A stretch of 64,000 bases of DNA from Desulfopila sp. IMCC35008. GTDB lineage: Bacteria > Desulfobacterota > Desulfobulbia > Desulfobulbales > Desulfocapsaceae. Numbering within the stretch: the stretch's first letter is position 1; every line of letters begins with the position of its first letter. The notes under the pieces were generated by a model that saw only the letters and a list, made by a program, of their open reading frames with translations, was not told the DNA's origin and did not search any database. The translations under genes were made by a program, and so were the position numbers. Of this stretch, positions 45,856-55,194 are shown piece after piece. The stretch spans positions 3,994,501-4,058,500 of the forward strand of contig NZ_CP050700.1 in the NCBI RefSeq assembly GCF_010646885.2, given 5' to 3'.

Positions 45856-47391
45856 CTATCCTGCTTTACTCTCTGGTTTCTGCTGCTTTGATGTATGCGG
45901 TTTTCGCCTTCTCCCCCGAGGCCTGCTATTACCCGGCTTTCTCTTCATTGCCTGCGTCGGTTTTTTACTCTCGGGAACAGGTTGTAACAACTCATCTGTC
46001 GGCGGACTGCAGGGAAGCGAGCGTCCTATGTACTCTTCGATATCGGGCAGGTAAAAGGCCCCTTCCTCACAGGCGAAACTGACGGAGACGCCACTTGCAC
46101 CTGCCCTGCCGGTCCTGCCGATACGATGAACATAATCCTCCGGTTCAAAAGGCAGACTATAGTTCACCACAAAGCTGATACCTTCAATATGAATGCCCCG
46201 GCCCGCCACATCCGTGGCCACCAGCACTTTCACCTTACCGCTACGAAAACGCTCCAGCCGTTTTTCCCGCTTTGTCTGTGGCACATCTCCGGAGAGAAGT
46301 ACACACTCTATACCATCCCTGTTCAGCCGTTCGCTCAGTTTCCGGACCTCACTTTTCATGTTGGCAAACACCATGATTTTGTCGTCCGACTGCTGGCGAA
46401 TCAAATTATACAGTACCGGGTACTTCTCTTCCGTTGTTACTAGATAGACCCGCTGATCAATCACATCCACGGCGACCTGATCGGATTCGGCCTCAACATA
46501 TTGCGGCTTTACACACCACTGATAGGCGAGACGTTTCACGTCATCTGAAACCGTGGCGGAAAAAAGCAAGGTCTGCCGTTCCTCCTTGGAGGGAATCCGG
46601 CTGATGATACGCCGAACATCTGGGATAAAACCCATATCGAGCATACGGTCACCCTCATCGATAACCATGATATTGCAGTCCCCAAAAGAAATCACTCTTT
46701 TGTTAGCAAAATCCAGAAGACGGCCCGGTGTGGCTACCATAATATCGACAGGTTTATGCCGCAAGGTATCCATCTGTTTTTCGTAGTTGGCCCCCCCATA
46801 GACTGGCTCAATACGCAGATTGGTGTACTTTCCAAGTTTGCGGCCATCCTTTGCAATCTGGATCACGAGTTCCCTGGTCGGTGCGATTATAAGCGCCCTG
46901 GGGGCTCCGTTTTTGCCACTCCTTTTACGGTTATTCAGGAGTCTTGAAAAAATAGCAACCAGGAAGACTGCACTTTTCCCGGTTCCGGTATTAGCCTTAC
47001 CAACCAGATCACCGCCATCGAGCACTAATGGTAATGCCTTGGCCTGGATCGGGGTACAATATTCAAATTGTTCGTCGGCAATGCCATGCATAACCGTCAG
47101 GGGAAGGTCAAAATCGTGAAACCGGACCTGTCCCTTTTTAGGAGTTACCTGAAATTCCTCCAGGGTCCAACGTGGCTTTTTAGAGCGGGTTCCCGGTTTT
47201 CGCACAGGCTGTACAGGATCAACCGGAGCAGCATCAACGTTTGGGGGAGGAAGAGTTTCCTGTTTTTCAACACCAGTTGTTGACTGTTCTGCATCAATTC
47301 CTTTCTGACTGTCGGAGGATTTTCGTTTTAACAGTGTTGAACGGGCAAGTGTTGCCAGCTTTTTCCGGGCATGCCCGATAAGTTTTTTCAT
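45856..47391 (-). CDS. DEAD-box RNA helicase (RhlE/RhlB type)
   Basis: About 511 residues. A basic N-terminal extension (1-90) precedes the helicase core: Q-motif region CTPIQAKALPLVLDGGDLVG, Walker A ANTGTGKSAVFL, APTRELVIQIA, VATPGRLLDFA, the DEGD box VIDEGDRMLDMGF (Glu-Gly instead of DEAD), SAT in LLFSATVSD, VATDVAGRGIHIE and HRIGRTGRAG. A basic, low-complexity tail (KRKPGNSRPRGRRRK) probably binds RNA. The DEGD form of motif II is a rare variant of DEAD. The ATG at 47391 has no Shine-Dalgarno; a 20-bp hairpin lies just upstream. Confidence 0.93.
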   Translation of the reverse strand: MKKLIGHARKKLATLARSTLLKRKSSDSQKGIDAEQSTTGVEKQETLPPPNVDAAPVDPVQPVRKPGTRSKKPRWTLEEFQVTPKKGQVRFHDFDLPLTVMHGIADEQFEYCTPIQAKALPLVLDGGDLVGKANTGTGKSAVFLVAIFSRLLNNRKRSGKNGAPRALIIAPTRELVIQIAKDGRKLGKYTNLRIEPVYGGANYEKQMDTLRHKPVDIMVATPGRLLDFANKRVISFGDCNIMVIDEGDRMLDMGFIPDVRRIISRIPSKEERQTLLFSATVSDDVKRLAYQWCVKPQYVEAESDQVAVDVIDQRVYLVTTEEKYPVLYNLIRQQSDDKIMVFANMKSEVRKLSERLNRDGIECVLLSGDVPQTKREKRLERFRSGKVKVLVATDVAGRGIHIEGISFVVNYSLPFEPEDYVHRIGRTGRAGASGVSVSFACEEGAFYLPDIEEYIGRSLPCSPPTDELLQPVPESKKPTQAMKRKPGNSRPRGRRRKPHTSKQQKPESKAG

Positions 47392-47407
47392 TATAAATAA
47401 GTAACAC

Positions 47408-47466
47408 GGCCGACAGAGACAGCCATTCATCCTGTAATCCCGGATAAATGGCTGTCTCTGTCGGCC
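47408..47466 (-). terminator. Perfect 20-bp inverted repeat between the Zn-ribbon and helicase genes
   Basis: GGCCGACAGAGACAGCCATT (47408-47427) is the exact reverse complement of 47447-47466, with a 19-base loop. It lies 35 bases after the Zn-ribbon gene and 17 bases before the helicase start. The minus-strand sequence after it (GTGTTACTTATTT) is only weakly T-rich, so it may be a terminator or a leader element controlling the helicase. Confidence 0.7.
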
Positions 47467-47500
47467 TTAAAGAAGCGACAAGCAGGTTGTTTATTCCTCT

Positions 47501-48184
47501 TTACTTGCCATATATACGCATCTCTTCCATCAACGGACCAAAGAGATTTTCATAGTCAGGTATAGCCTTGCGTAAAATCACACCTAAATACTTCACATCA
47601 TTATCATTAACCACTATATTGGCAGAATACGACAAGGCCTGCAAATCGTACAGGGTATTCATTTCCTTGCCTATAAGCGCAAAAAAGATGTATCTGCGCT
47701 TTGACATGCTCATATTACGAAGATAGGCATAAAACTGTCCGTTTTCAAGGCCTCCCGGTTCAAAATCGTCATGAAGCATGACACTGGCATAGTTTACGAA
47801 CTCCATTTTTTCCATGGCGGCCCGGCCGCTCTTTGCGACTTCCGCCCGGTATCCCAGCCCCTCCACCGCTTTGATAACCTCATCCCGACCGTTCACTTCA
47901 GGGACCATGACAAGTGCCAGGGGAATCTCCTCAACCACGTCACTGTCTTCATACACCCCTTCCTCAAGCCATGAGACATCAGGCGGTTCAGGAGGAGAGA
48001 CCTTCAGTGGACCGGATGGTCGACCGCCGCCTTTACCAAACATGGTAGAATCCAAGGCAAAAGGCTCACCGCACTTGGTGCACTTGATCTTCACCTTCTG
48101 ACCCGGCTTCAACCCCTGCAGGTTTTCCTTGAACTTATCACTGAACTTGAGCTGTTTATTGCAATGAGGGCAGGTTACTATCAT
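47501..48184 (-). CDS. Zinc-ribbon protein with receiver-like domain
   Basis: 227 residues. The N-terminus (VTCPHCNKQLKFSDKF ... VKIKCTKCGEPF) is a zinc ribbon of the MJ0042 type with two CxxC pairs. After a Pro-rich linker (about 58-80) comes a domain (about 92-220) that resembles a response-regulator fold (GRDEVIKAVEGLGYRAEVAKSGRAAMEKMEFVNYASVMLHDD) but lacks an obvious phospho-acceptor. I do not know its function. GAGGAG directly before the ATG at 48184 fixes the start. It lies 51 bases downstream of pilT on the same strand, a hint of a link to pilus or surface signalling. Confidence 0.8.
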   Translation of the reverse strand: MIVTCPHCNKQLKFSDKFKENLQGLKPGQKVKIKCTKCGEPFALDSTMFGKGGGRPSGPLKVSPPEPPDVSWLEEGVYEDSDVVEEIPLALVMVPEVNGRDEVIKAVEGLGYRAEVAKSGRAAMEKMEFVNYASVMLHDDFEPGGLENGQFYAYLRNMSMSKRRYIFFALIGKEMNTLYDLQALSYSANIVVNDNDVKYLGVILRKAIPDYENLFGPLMEEMRIYGK

Positions 48185-48235
48185 GTTCTCCTCGCGTAGC
48201 ATTTATTAATGCAAAATAAGACTGAAAATTTGATT

Positions 48236-49408
48236 CTATCGCAGATAGGGGTTTTCCTCTTCTTCTTCCATGCCCAACCCCTGGAGAGTTGAGGTCGCCT
48301 CACCGCGCTCCGCCTTCAACCTGTCAAGTCCGCGGGTGATTTCGTTTCGTTGTGAACAATATGTTATAGCCGTTTCTTCTGTAACCAGGCCACGACTGAA
48401 CAGTTCCAGGATATGCTGGTCGAAAGTCCGCATCTGGAGTGCGGCACCTTCCTTGATTATATTGTAGTAAGTCTTCTCTTCGGATTCACCATTCAGGATG
48501 AGATCCTTGACACGCAGACTGGTTCGTAAAATTTCCATGGCAGCCACACGTCCACCGCCGATTTTCGGCAACAGACGCTGTCCAACGATCCAGCGGATCG
48601 AATCCACCAGGCGGTGCCGGATCTGCGGTTGCTCTTCTTGCTCAAACATGCCGAGAATACGGTTGATAGTCTGACCGGCGTCGATGGTATGCAGGGTCGA
48701 GAAGACAAGGTGACCCGTTTCCGCCGCGGTCATACCGATCTCCATTGTTTCCCTGTCCCGCATCTCACCAACCAGGATAACCTTGGGGGCCTGCCTGAGT
48801 GCGGCCCTCATTCCGACACCAAAGGTGGAAAAATCGTTCCCCATTTCACGCTGGTTGAAAGTCGCCATATGCTGCTTGTGAACATATTCAATAGGATCTT
48901 CAAGGGTAACCACATGGACCGGTCGGGTCTGGTTGATCCGGTTCAGAAGGGCTGCAAGCGAGGTGGTTTTACCGGTACCGGTCGCACCGGTAAACAGCAC
49001 CAGCCCGTTCAGTTCACCCGCCATATCACCGAAAGCGTCAGGAAACTGCATGCCCTCAATAGACGGTACGTCCGTTTCAAGTTTTCTCAGAATGGTTGTA
49101 AAATAACCCTTCTGGGTAAAGATATTAACCCTGAAACGAGCCTTGTCGGACAGGGAGTACGAAAGATCGCAGGATCCGTTTTCAACAAGATCCCGCAATA
49201 AGCGGCGGTTATTACCTATCAGATTGAGGGCAAATGTTTCTGTTTGAAACGGCGTCAATTCCTTGATGGCCGGTTGAACCTCAACCGGAACGAGCCTACC
49301 AGCCGACTCTACTTGCAGTGTCTTTCCCACCGTAATATTCAGGTCGGATACATTGCTGTGGGACTCCAGCATGGCTGTAATCCAGTATTCAATTTCAGTC
49401 TTTTTCAT
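48236..49408 (-). CDS. pilT: Type IV pilus retraction ATPase PilT/PilU
   Basis: 390 residues. The N-terminal PAS-like domain (about 1-110) carries the LxxVSDLNITVGKT segment. The ATPase core has Walker A FTGATGTGKTTSLAALL, the Asp box VVTLEDPIEYVH, Walker B VILVGEMRDRETMEIGMTAAETGHLVFSTLHT with the AIRNLIRE-like invariant region altered, and His box. It powers pilus retraction and twitching. The C-terminal EEEE-rich tail (GMEEEEENPYLR) resembles PilU-like paralogues, so PilT versus PilU is open. No other pil genes are in the window. Confidence 0.93.
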   Translation of the reverse strand: MKKTEIEYWITAMLESHSNVSDLNITVGKTLQVESAGRLVPVEVQPAIKELTPFQTETFALNLIGNNRRLLRDLVENGSCDLSYSLSDKARFRVNIFTQKGYFTTILRKLETDVPSIEGMQFPDAFGDMAGELNGLVLFTGATGTGKTTSLAALLNRINQTRPVHVVTLEDPIEYVHKQHMATFNQREMGNDFSTFGVGMRAALRQAPKVILVGEMRDRETMEIGMTAAETGHLVFSTLHTIDAGQTINRILGMFEQEEQPQIRHRLVDSIRWIVGQRLLPKIGGGRVAAMEILRTSLRVKDLILNGESEEKTYYNIIKEGAALQMRTFDQHILELFSRGLVTEETAITYCSQRNEITRGLDRLKAERGEATSTLQGLGMEEEEENPYLR

Positions 49409-49553
49409 GACAGTCTCCGGAAAAAATGTGCAATAACCCTCACTTTCATAGTATATTGTCTATAAAACAGCAAGAATTTCAATCATTTTTTCATGTTAAA
49501 AGCATTCGGAAAAATTTCTCGGACAGCTTTTCCGCTACAACAAGGTGTAACTA

Positions 49554-51389
49554 ATGGCAATACAACTGCGAAGCGCAACCACGACCCAAGGAAGAAGAAT
49601 GGCCGGTGCCCGGAGTCTCTGGCGGGCAAACGGAATGAAGGAGGAACATTTCCGTAAACCTGTTATCGGCATCGCCAACTCATTCACCCAGTTCGTACCC
49701 GGGCACGTTCATCTGCACGAAATAGGTCAGCACGTAAAGAAACTGATAGAGGCACAGGGATGTTTCGCAGCTGAATTTAACACCATTGCCATCGACGACG
49801 GTATCGCCATGGGTCACTCGGGCATGCTGTATTCACTCCCTTCACGCGAGCTTATAGCCGATAGTGTTGAATACATGTGCAACGCCCACACGGTAGATGC
49901 CCTGGTCTGCATCTCCAACTGCGATAAAATCACCCCCGGCATGCTGATGGCCGCCATGCGCCTGAACATCCCCACCATTTTCGTTTCCGGTGGTCCCATG
50001 GAAGCCGGTGTGGATGGTGATAAACGTTATGACCTGGTAGATGCCATGGTCATGGCTGCCGATCAATCGGTGAGTGATTCAGAAATCGAGCAGGTGGAAC
50101 GGTGCGCCTGCCCGACCTGCGGTTCCTGTTCCGGGATGTTCACCGCCAACTCCATGAACTGCCTCAACGAAGCACTGGGAATGGCTCTGCCGGGTAACGG
50201 CACCGTAGTGGCCACCCATAGCCATCGGAAAAGCCTGTTTGAAGAGGCAGCCGGACGCATCGTGAAGATGGCCGAGGCCTGGTATGAAAATGAGGACAGC
50301 TCTGTGCTGCCGCGCTCCATTGCCAGCAAGGCTGCCTTTATGAATTCTATGGCGCTTGATATCGCCATGGGAGGTTCCACCAATACCGTACTGCACCTGC
50401 TGGCCATCGCCAGCGAAGCGGAAGTCGACTTCACCATGAACGACATCGATGAATTATCCAGAAAGGTCCCGGTACTCTGCAAGGTCTCGCCGTCCTCAGC
50501 CTACCATATAGAAGACGTGCACAGGGCAGGCGGTATCATGTCCATCCTGGGTGAACTCGACCGTGCCGGACTGATTGATACCTCTGTCAGCCGTGTCGAC
50601 AACCCAACCCTGAAAGACACACTTGATACATTCGACCTGATTCGCGACAGTCATACCGAGGACGCCGAGGATCTGTACAGCGCCGCCCCAGCCTCTGCAG
50701 GTTTGAACCTGGTCATGGGCTCTCAGTCCAGCCGGTTCAAGGAGCAAGACCTCGACAGGAGTGCAGGCTGCATCCGTAACCTTGAAGGCTGCTACTCAAC
50801 CGACGGAGGGCTCGCCGTCCTGTTCGGCAATATCGCAGAAAGAGGTTGTATAGTTAAAACAGCTGGTGTCGATCCGTCCATTCTGAAATTTACCGGTACC
50901 GCCCGGGTCTTCTCATCCCAGGATGCGGCCTGTGAAGCGATCCTGGGTGGAGCGATAAAGGCCGGCGATGCCCTTATCATCCGCTATGAAGGTCCGAAAG
51001 GCGGGCCTGGCATGCAGGAGATGCTGTACCCCACATCGTACCTGAAATCGATCCACCTTGGAGCCGAATGCGCGCTCATTACCGACGGACGTTTCTCCGG
51101 CGGTACCTCCGGGCTCTCAATCGGCCATGTCTCTCCAGAAGCAGCAGCGGGAGGGGCCATTGGGCTGGTGGAGAATGGTGATACCATCGAGATCGATATC
51201 CCCAACAGGACTATCAACGTGGCTGTGGATGATAAAACGCTGGCCGAAAGAAAGGAAAAGGAGCAGGCCAATGGTGACACTGCTTTCACACCGCGTGACA
51301 GGGATCGCACGGTCTCAAAGGCTCTGAAAGCCTATGCCCTGTTTGCAGCATCAGCAGATAAGGGTGCCGTTAGAATACTCCCGGATTAA
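49554..51389 (+). CDS. ilvD: Dihydroxy-acid dehydratase
   Basis: 611 residues, the long-type IlvD. Fe-S ligands are the Cys in [16 protein letters not shown] and the pair in [43 protein letters not shown] near the C-terminus is the family signature, and [19 protein letters not shown] lies in the N-terminal domain. It converts 2,3-dihydroxy-isovalerate and -methylvalerate to the oxoacids of valine and isoleucine. No other branched-chain genes are near. The upstream 145 bases hold a CGGACAG-containing stretch (49522-49535) but no clear promoter. Confidence 0.98.
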   Translation: MAIQLRSATTTQGRRMAGARSLWRANGMKEEHFRKPVIGIANSFTQFVPGHVHLHEIGQHVKKLIEAQGCFAAEFNTIAIDDGIAMGHSGMLYSLPSRELIADSVEYMCNAHTVDALVCISNCDKITPGMLMAAMRLNIPTIFVSGGPMEAGVDGDKRYDLVDAMVMAADQSVSDSEIEQVERCACPTCGSCSGMFTANSMNCLNEALGMALPGNGTVVATHSHRKSLFEEAAGRIVKMAEAWYENEDSSVLPRSIASKAAFMNSMALDIAMGGSTNTVLHLLAIASEAEVDFTMNDIDELSRKVPVLCKVSPSSAYHIEDVHRAGGIMSILGELDRAGLIDTSVSRVDNPTLKDTLDTFDLIRDSHTEDAEDLYSAAPASAGLNLVMGSQSSRFKEQDLDRSAGCIRNLEGCYSTDGGLAVLFGNIAERGCIVKTAGVDPSILKFTGTARVFSSQDAACEAILGGAIKAGDALIIRYEGPKGGPGMQEMLYPTSYLKSIHLGAECALITDGRFSGGTSGLSIGHVSPEAAAGGAIGLVENGDTIEIDIPNRTINVAVDDKTLAERKEKEQANGDTAFTPRDRDRTVSKALKAYALFAASADKGAVRILPD

Positions 51390-51401
51390 TCCTGCCATAT
51401 G

Positions 51402-51430
51402 ACCATAACCGGGAAGAACCCGGTTATGGT
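51402..51430 (+). terminator. Hairpin after ilvD
   Basis: ACCATAACCGGG and CCCGGTTATGGT form a perfect 12-bp stem with a 5-base loop, 12 bases after the stop codon; no T tract follows. Confidence 0.6.
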
Positions 51431-51589
51431 GGTCCTCCGCCCATGCGATATCAAAGCCAAAACCACGCCCAACTATCTGTCAATCGTCATCATTTTTTTC
51501 CCAAATCTATTGAATTAATAAAATATCATACATAGTATGAATTGTGCGAAAATAAATCACTTTACCTATTCTGCATGTGAGGCGACAAC

Positions 51590-53368
51590 TTGAAGCCGAC
51601 GAAAATAAACAATCCTGAATACTTTCATAAGGTTATCGACTGCCAGTACGCTTGTCCCGCTCATACCCCGGTGCCGGAATACATCCGCTTGATCGACAAT
51701 GAACAATATGCGGATGCTTACATGGTCAATTGGGAATCAAACGTATTTCCCGGTATCCTTGGTCGGATCTGCGACCGCCCCTGCGAACCGGCTTGCCGGA
51801 GAGGACGAATAGATGAGGAGCCGGTGGCCATCTGCAGGCTCAAGAGAGTTGCTGCCGATTTCAAGCCCTCGGTTAAAGAGAGGCTTCCCAAGGCTCCTCA
51901 AGAAAAAAACGGTAAGAAGATCGGTCTCATCGGCGGCGGCCCTGCCTCGCTCACCGTGGCGAGAGATTTGATACTACTTGGATATGAGATCGACCTTTAC
52001 GACGATCAACAGAAAATGGGCGGGTTCATCCGCACCCAGGTCCCCTCTTTCCGGTTACCTGCTGAAGTACTGGATGAGGAAATCGACCAGATCCTCGACC
52101 TCGGTATTACCTGCTATCATGGTGCATATATACCAAGCCTGAAATCATTCCTTGAGAAAGGATATGATGCTGTCTTCATCGGTACCGGGGCTCCAAGAGG
52201 CAGAGACCTGCCCGACCTCCCGGGTCGCACTGAAGGCGACGACCAGGTTCACCTCGGTATTGAATGGCTTGCCGCCATCCTTTACCGCCATATCACCAAG
52301 GCCGGAGACCGGGTACTGGTATTAGGTGGTGGCAACACTGCCATGGACTGCTGCCGCACGGCACGACGACTTGGCGGTAAAGACGTAAAAGTCATCGTCC
52401 GCAGCCCGCGTGAGGAGATGAAAGCGTCACCGTGGGAGATCGAAGATGCCGAGCGTGAAGATATCGAGATCATCGACAATCATGTCCCTTTGGAATTTGT
52501 AGTTGAGAACGGTACGCTCATCGGCATGAAATTTGACAGGGTGAAGCCGGAATATGACGATTCTGGACGACGTAAGCTGATATCGACGGGCGAGGAACCT
52601 GTCTTTATCGAATGTGACGAGGTGCTGCTTGCCGTTGGCCAACACAACGCCTACCCCTGGATAGAACAGGACATCGGCCTGGAGTTTTCGGAATATGGCA
52701 CACCGGTGATACATAAAGAGACACTGCAATCCACACTGCCCAGAGTCTTTTTCGGTGGTGACGCCGCATTCGGCCCTCAAAATGTCATCACCGCAGTGGC
52801 CCATGGACATCAGGCCGCGATCTCCATCGACCTTTTTTGTCGAGGCGAGGATCTCACCAAATGGCCGGAACCTGAAGTGGCTCTCAACAGCCAGAAAATG
52901 GGTATCCACGACTGGCTCTATGAAAGCCACGTCACCGATGAAGACCGGCAGGAAGTACCCATGGCGGACAAAAAACTCTCCATCCAGGACCGGTTGCTCG
53001 AAGTCGAGCTCGGTTTTGACCATGACAGAGGACAGAGAGAGGCCCAGCGCTGTCTCAATTGCGATGTACAGACTATTTTCGATCACACCACCTGTATCGA
53101 ATGTGACGGCTGCGTGGATATCTGCCCCACCTCCTGCATCACCTTTCTTGAAAACGGGGATGAGGAGGAATTGCGGAAGCGCCTTATCATTCCGGCTGAA
53201 AACATCAAGCAGTCGCTCTATGTCTCGGACGAGCTCCCTACTAATCGTATCATGGTGAAGGACGAGAACGTCTGCCTGCACTGCGGTCTCTGTGCGGAAC
53301 GATGCCCCACCTCCTCGTGGGAAATGGTGAAGTTCATCTATAAAGCACCCCAGACTAAAGTGATATGA
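51590..53368 (+). CDS. GltD-like Fe-S flavoprotein oxidoreductase
   Basis: 592 residues. The N-terminal Fe-S region (about 1-80) has CQYACPAHTPVPEYI and GRICDRPCEPACRRG, as in glutamate synthase small subunit and NfnB-like proteins. FAD site GLIGGGPASLTVARDL (about 112), NAD(P)H site VLVLGGGNTAMDCCRTARRL (about 242), and FFGGDAAFGPQNVITAVAHG close the GltD part. The C-terminus adds two 4Fe-4S clusters, TCIECDGCVDICPTSC and VCLHCGLCAERCPTSS. TTG at 51590 is the only fitting start, with GAGGCG six bases before. The stop overlaps the next gene (ATGA), so it probably passes electrons between NAD(P)H and the 2-oxoacid oxidoreductase. Confidence 0.9.
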   Translation: MKPTKINNPEYFHKVIDCQYACPAHTPVPEYIRLIDNEQYADAYMVNWESNVFPGILGRICDRPCEPACRRGRIDEEPVAICRLKRVAADFKPSVKERLPKAPQEKNGKKIGLIGGGPASLTVARDLILLGYEIDLYDDQQKMGGFIRTQVPSFRLPAEVLDEEIDQILDLGITCYHGAYIPSLKSFLEKGYDAVFIGTGAPRGRDLPDLPGRTEGDDQVHLGIEWLAAILYRHITKAGDRVLVLGGGNTAMDCCRTARRLGGKDVKVIVRSPREEMKASPWEIEDAEREDIEIIDNHVPLEFVVENGTLIGMKFDRVKPEYDDSGRRKLISTGEEPVFIECDEVLLAVGQHNAYPWIEQDIGLEFSEYGTPVIHKETLQSTLPRVFFGGDAAFGPQNVITAVAHGHQAAISIDLFCRGEDLTKWPEPEVALNSQKMGIHDWLYESHVTDEDRQEVPMADKKLSIQDRLLEVELGFDHDRGQREAQRCLNCDVQTIFDHTTCIECDGCVDICPTSCITFLENGDEEELRKRLIIPAENIKQSLYVSDELPTNRIMVKDENVCLHCGLCAERCPTSSWEMVKFIYKAPQTKVI

Positions 53369-55194
53369 ACAGAATAGAACGCATCAACGATTTCGTAATC
53401 CGTTTTGCCAACGTCAACGGCTCCGGCTCGGCCAGCGCAAACAATCTCTTCGCCAAGGCAATCTTCAGGCTGGGGGTCCCGGTAAGCCCCAAAAACATTT
53501 TCCCCTCCAATATCCAGGGACTGCCAACCTGGTATGAGGTCCGGGTGAACGAGCAGGGCTACCTGGGCCGGCGAGCCGGGATCGATATAATGGTAGCGGT
53601 AAACGGCCAGACACTCGTTAAGGATTACAATGACGTACAAAGCGGGGGCTATTTCTTTTACGACGCCACCCGGCGACTGCCGGATGAGTGTAACCGTGAA
53701 GATATTACCGTTTTTGGGGTACCGCTGACGGAACTCTGCAATAGCGCCTTTGAAAATCCGAAACTGCGGCAATTGCTTAAAAACATCATCTATGTCGGCT
53801 CCCTTTCCTACCTGCTCGATATTGAGTTTAAGGTTCTAACCGAATCGATTACCCGTCAGTTCAAGAAGAAACCGAAACTTGCCGAACCAAACATCAAGGC
53901 ACTTGAGATAGGGTTCGAATACGCAAAAACTCATTTTGAAGACCAGTGTGGACTCTCTATACAGCGTCGTGACCTGCTGGGAGACGCCATACTCACTGAC
54001 GGCAACAGCGCCGCAGCATTAGGAGCCGTTTACGGAGGGGTGACAGTTGCCGGCTGGTATCCGATCACACCCTCAACCTCTGTCATCGAAGCCTTTGAAC
54101 GATATACAAACATATACAGGCAAGAAGATGGACTGAAAAAAGTAGCCATTATCCAGGCGGAAGATGAGCTTGCAGCCCTCGGCATCGTGATCGGTGCATC
54201 CTGGAACGGCGCCCGTTCCTTTACGGCGACCTCCGGCCCCGGTGTCTCGCTGATGAGTGAGTTTTTAGGCTTGGCCTACTTTGCCGAAGTCCCGGTAGTG
54301 CTCATCGATGTGCAAAGAACAGGCCCTTCCACCGGTATGCCCACCCGGACGCAGCAATCTGATATTTTTGCCGCAGCCTACGCCTCACACGGTGACACCA
54401 AAAACCTCCTGCTCTTTCCATGTGATCCACGTGAGTGTTTTGAGTTGACCGCCGAGGCTCTTGACCTGGCGGAGCGGTTACAGACCCCGGTTATTATCAT
54501 GAGCGATCTTGACCTGGGCATGAACGATCATGTCAGCCCGCCCTTTTCATGGGACGATAGCCGCACATACGATCGCGGCAAGGTACTGAATGCAAGCCAG
54601 CTTGATGATTTACAAGAGAAATGGGGCCGATACCTTGATGTGGATGGGGACGGCATCTGCTATCGCACCCTGCCCGGCACCCACCCGACCAAAGGCGGAT
54701 ATTTCACAAGAGGCTCATCCCATAACGAATATGCCGCCTATACCGAAGACAACGCTGCCTATAAACGCAACATGGAGAGGTTGTTAACCAAATGGGAGAC
54801 GGCAAAAACAATGGTCCCCGGCCCCCACATAAAAATAAGAGGAGCACAGTCCGGTATCGGTGCCCTCTTTTTCGGCACCACGACACATGCGGCCTATGAA
54901 GCCATCGAACGACTTGAAAAACAGGGCACAACGGTGAACACCATGCGAATCAGGAGTTTCCCGTTCACCACTGAAGTGCTCGATTTCATCGAACAGCATG
55001 AAACAATTTTTATTATCGAACAGAACCGCGATGCCCAGCTGCGCACTCTGCTTCTGGCCGAACACAGGATTGCCCAGAAAAAGCTGGTATCCGTCCTCTG
55101 TTTTGACGGACTGCCCATAACAGCAGATTTTATTACTGAAGAATTACAGGCACACCTTAACGGCCAACAAGAGACCACGGGAGGCAGCAAATGA
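53365..55194 (+). CDS. 2-oxoacid:acceptor oxidoreductase, fused gamma-alpha subunit
   Basis: 609 residues. The N-terminal gamma domain (about 1-185) starts INDFVIRFANVNGSGSASANNLFAKAIFRLG; the alpha pyrimidine-binding domain (about 200-400) has GNSAAALGAVYGGVTVAGWYPITPSTSVIEAFERY and AEDELAALGIVIGASWNGARSFTATSGPGVSLMSEFLGLAYFAEVPVVLIDVQRTGPSTGMPTRTQQSD, quoted here only as domain marks; a late domain III follows. It couples oxidative decarboxylation of a 2-oxoacid to ferredoxin reduction, with the beta subunit supplying thiamine diphosphate. ATGA overlaps on both sides show one operon. The 2-oxoacid (2-oxoglutarate, pyruvate or branched chain) is not decided by sequence. Confidence 0.93.
   Translation: MNRIERINDFVIRFANVNGSGSASANNLFAKAIFRLGVPVSPKNIFPSNIQGLPTWYEVRVNEQGYLGRRAGIDIMVAVNGQTLVKDYNDVQSGGYFFYDATRRLPDECNREDITVFGVPLTELCNSAFENPKLRQLLKNIIYVGSLSYLLDIEFKVLTESITRQFKKKPKLAEPNIKALEIGFEYAKTHFEDQCGLSIQRRDLLGDAILTDGNSAAALGAVYGGVTVAGWYPITPSTSVIEAFERYTNIYRQEDGLKKVAIIQAEDELAALGIVIGASWNGARSFTATSGPGVSLMSEFLGLAYFAEVPVVLIDVQRTGPSTGMPTRTQQSDIFAAAYASHGDTKNLLLFPCDPRECFELTAEALDLAERLQTPVIIMSDLDLGMNDHVSPPFSWDDSRTYDRGKVLNASQLDDLQEKWGRYLDVDGDGICYRTLPGTHPTKGGYFTRGSSHNEYAAYTEDNAAYKRNMERLLTKWETAKTMVPGPHIKIRGAQSGIGALFFGTTTHAAYEAIERLEKQGTTVNTMRIRSFPFTTEVLDFIEQHETIFIIEQNRDAQLRTLLLAEHRIAQKKLVSVLCFDGLPITADFITEELQAHLNGQQETTGGSK

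Noticed and set aside
49518..49540. CTCGGACAGC sequence upstream of ilvD, like the repeat end
   Set aside because: Only about 10 matching bases; no core or stem of the repeat is present.
52427..53281. 284-codon frame opposite the GltD-like gene
   Set aside because: Composition follows codon bias of the opposite gene; no family recognised, no ribosome-binding site.
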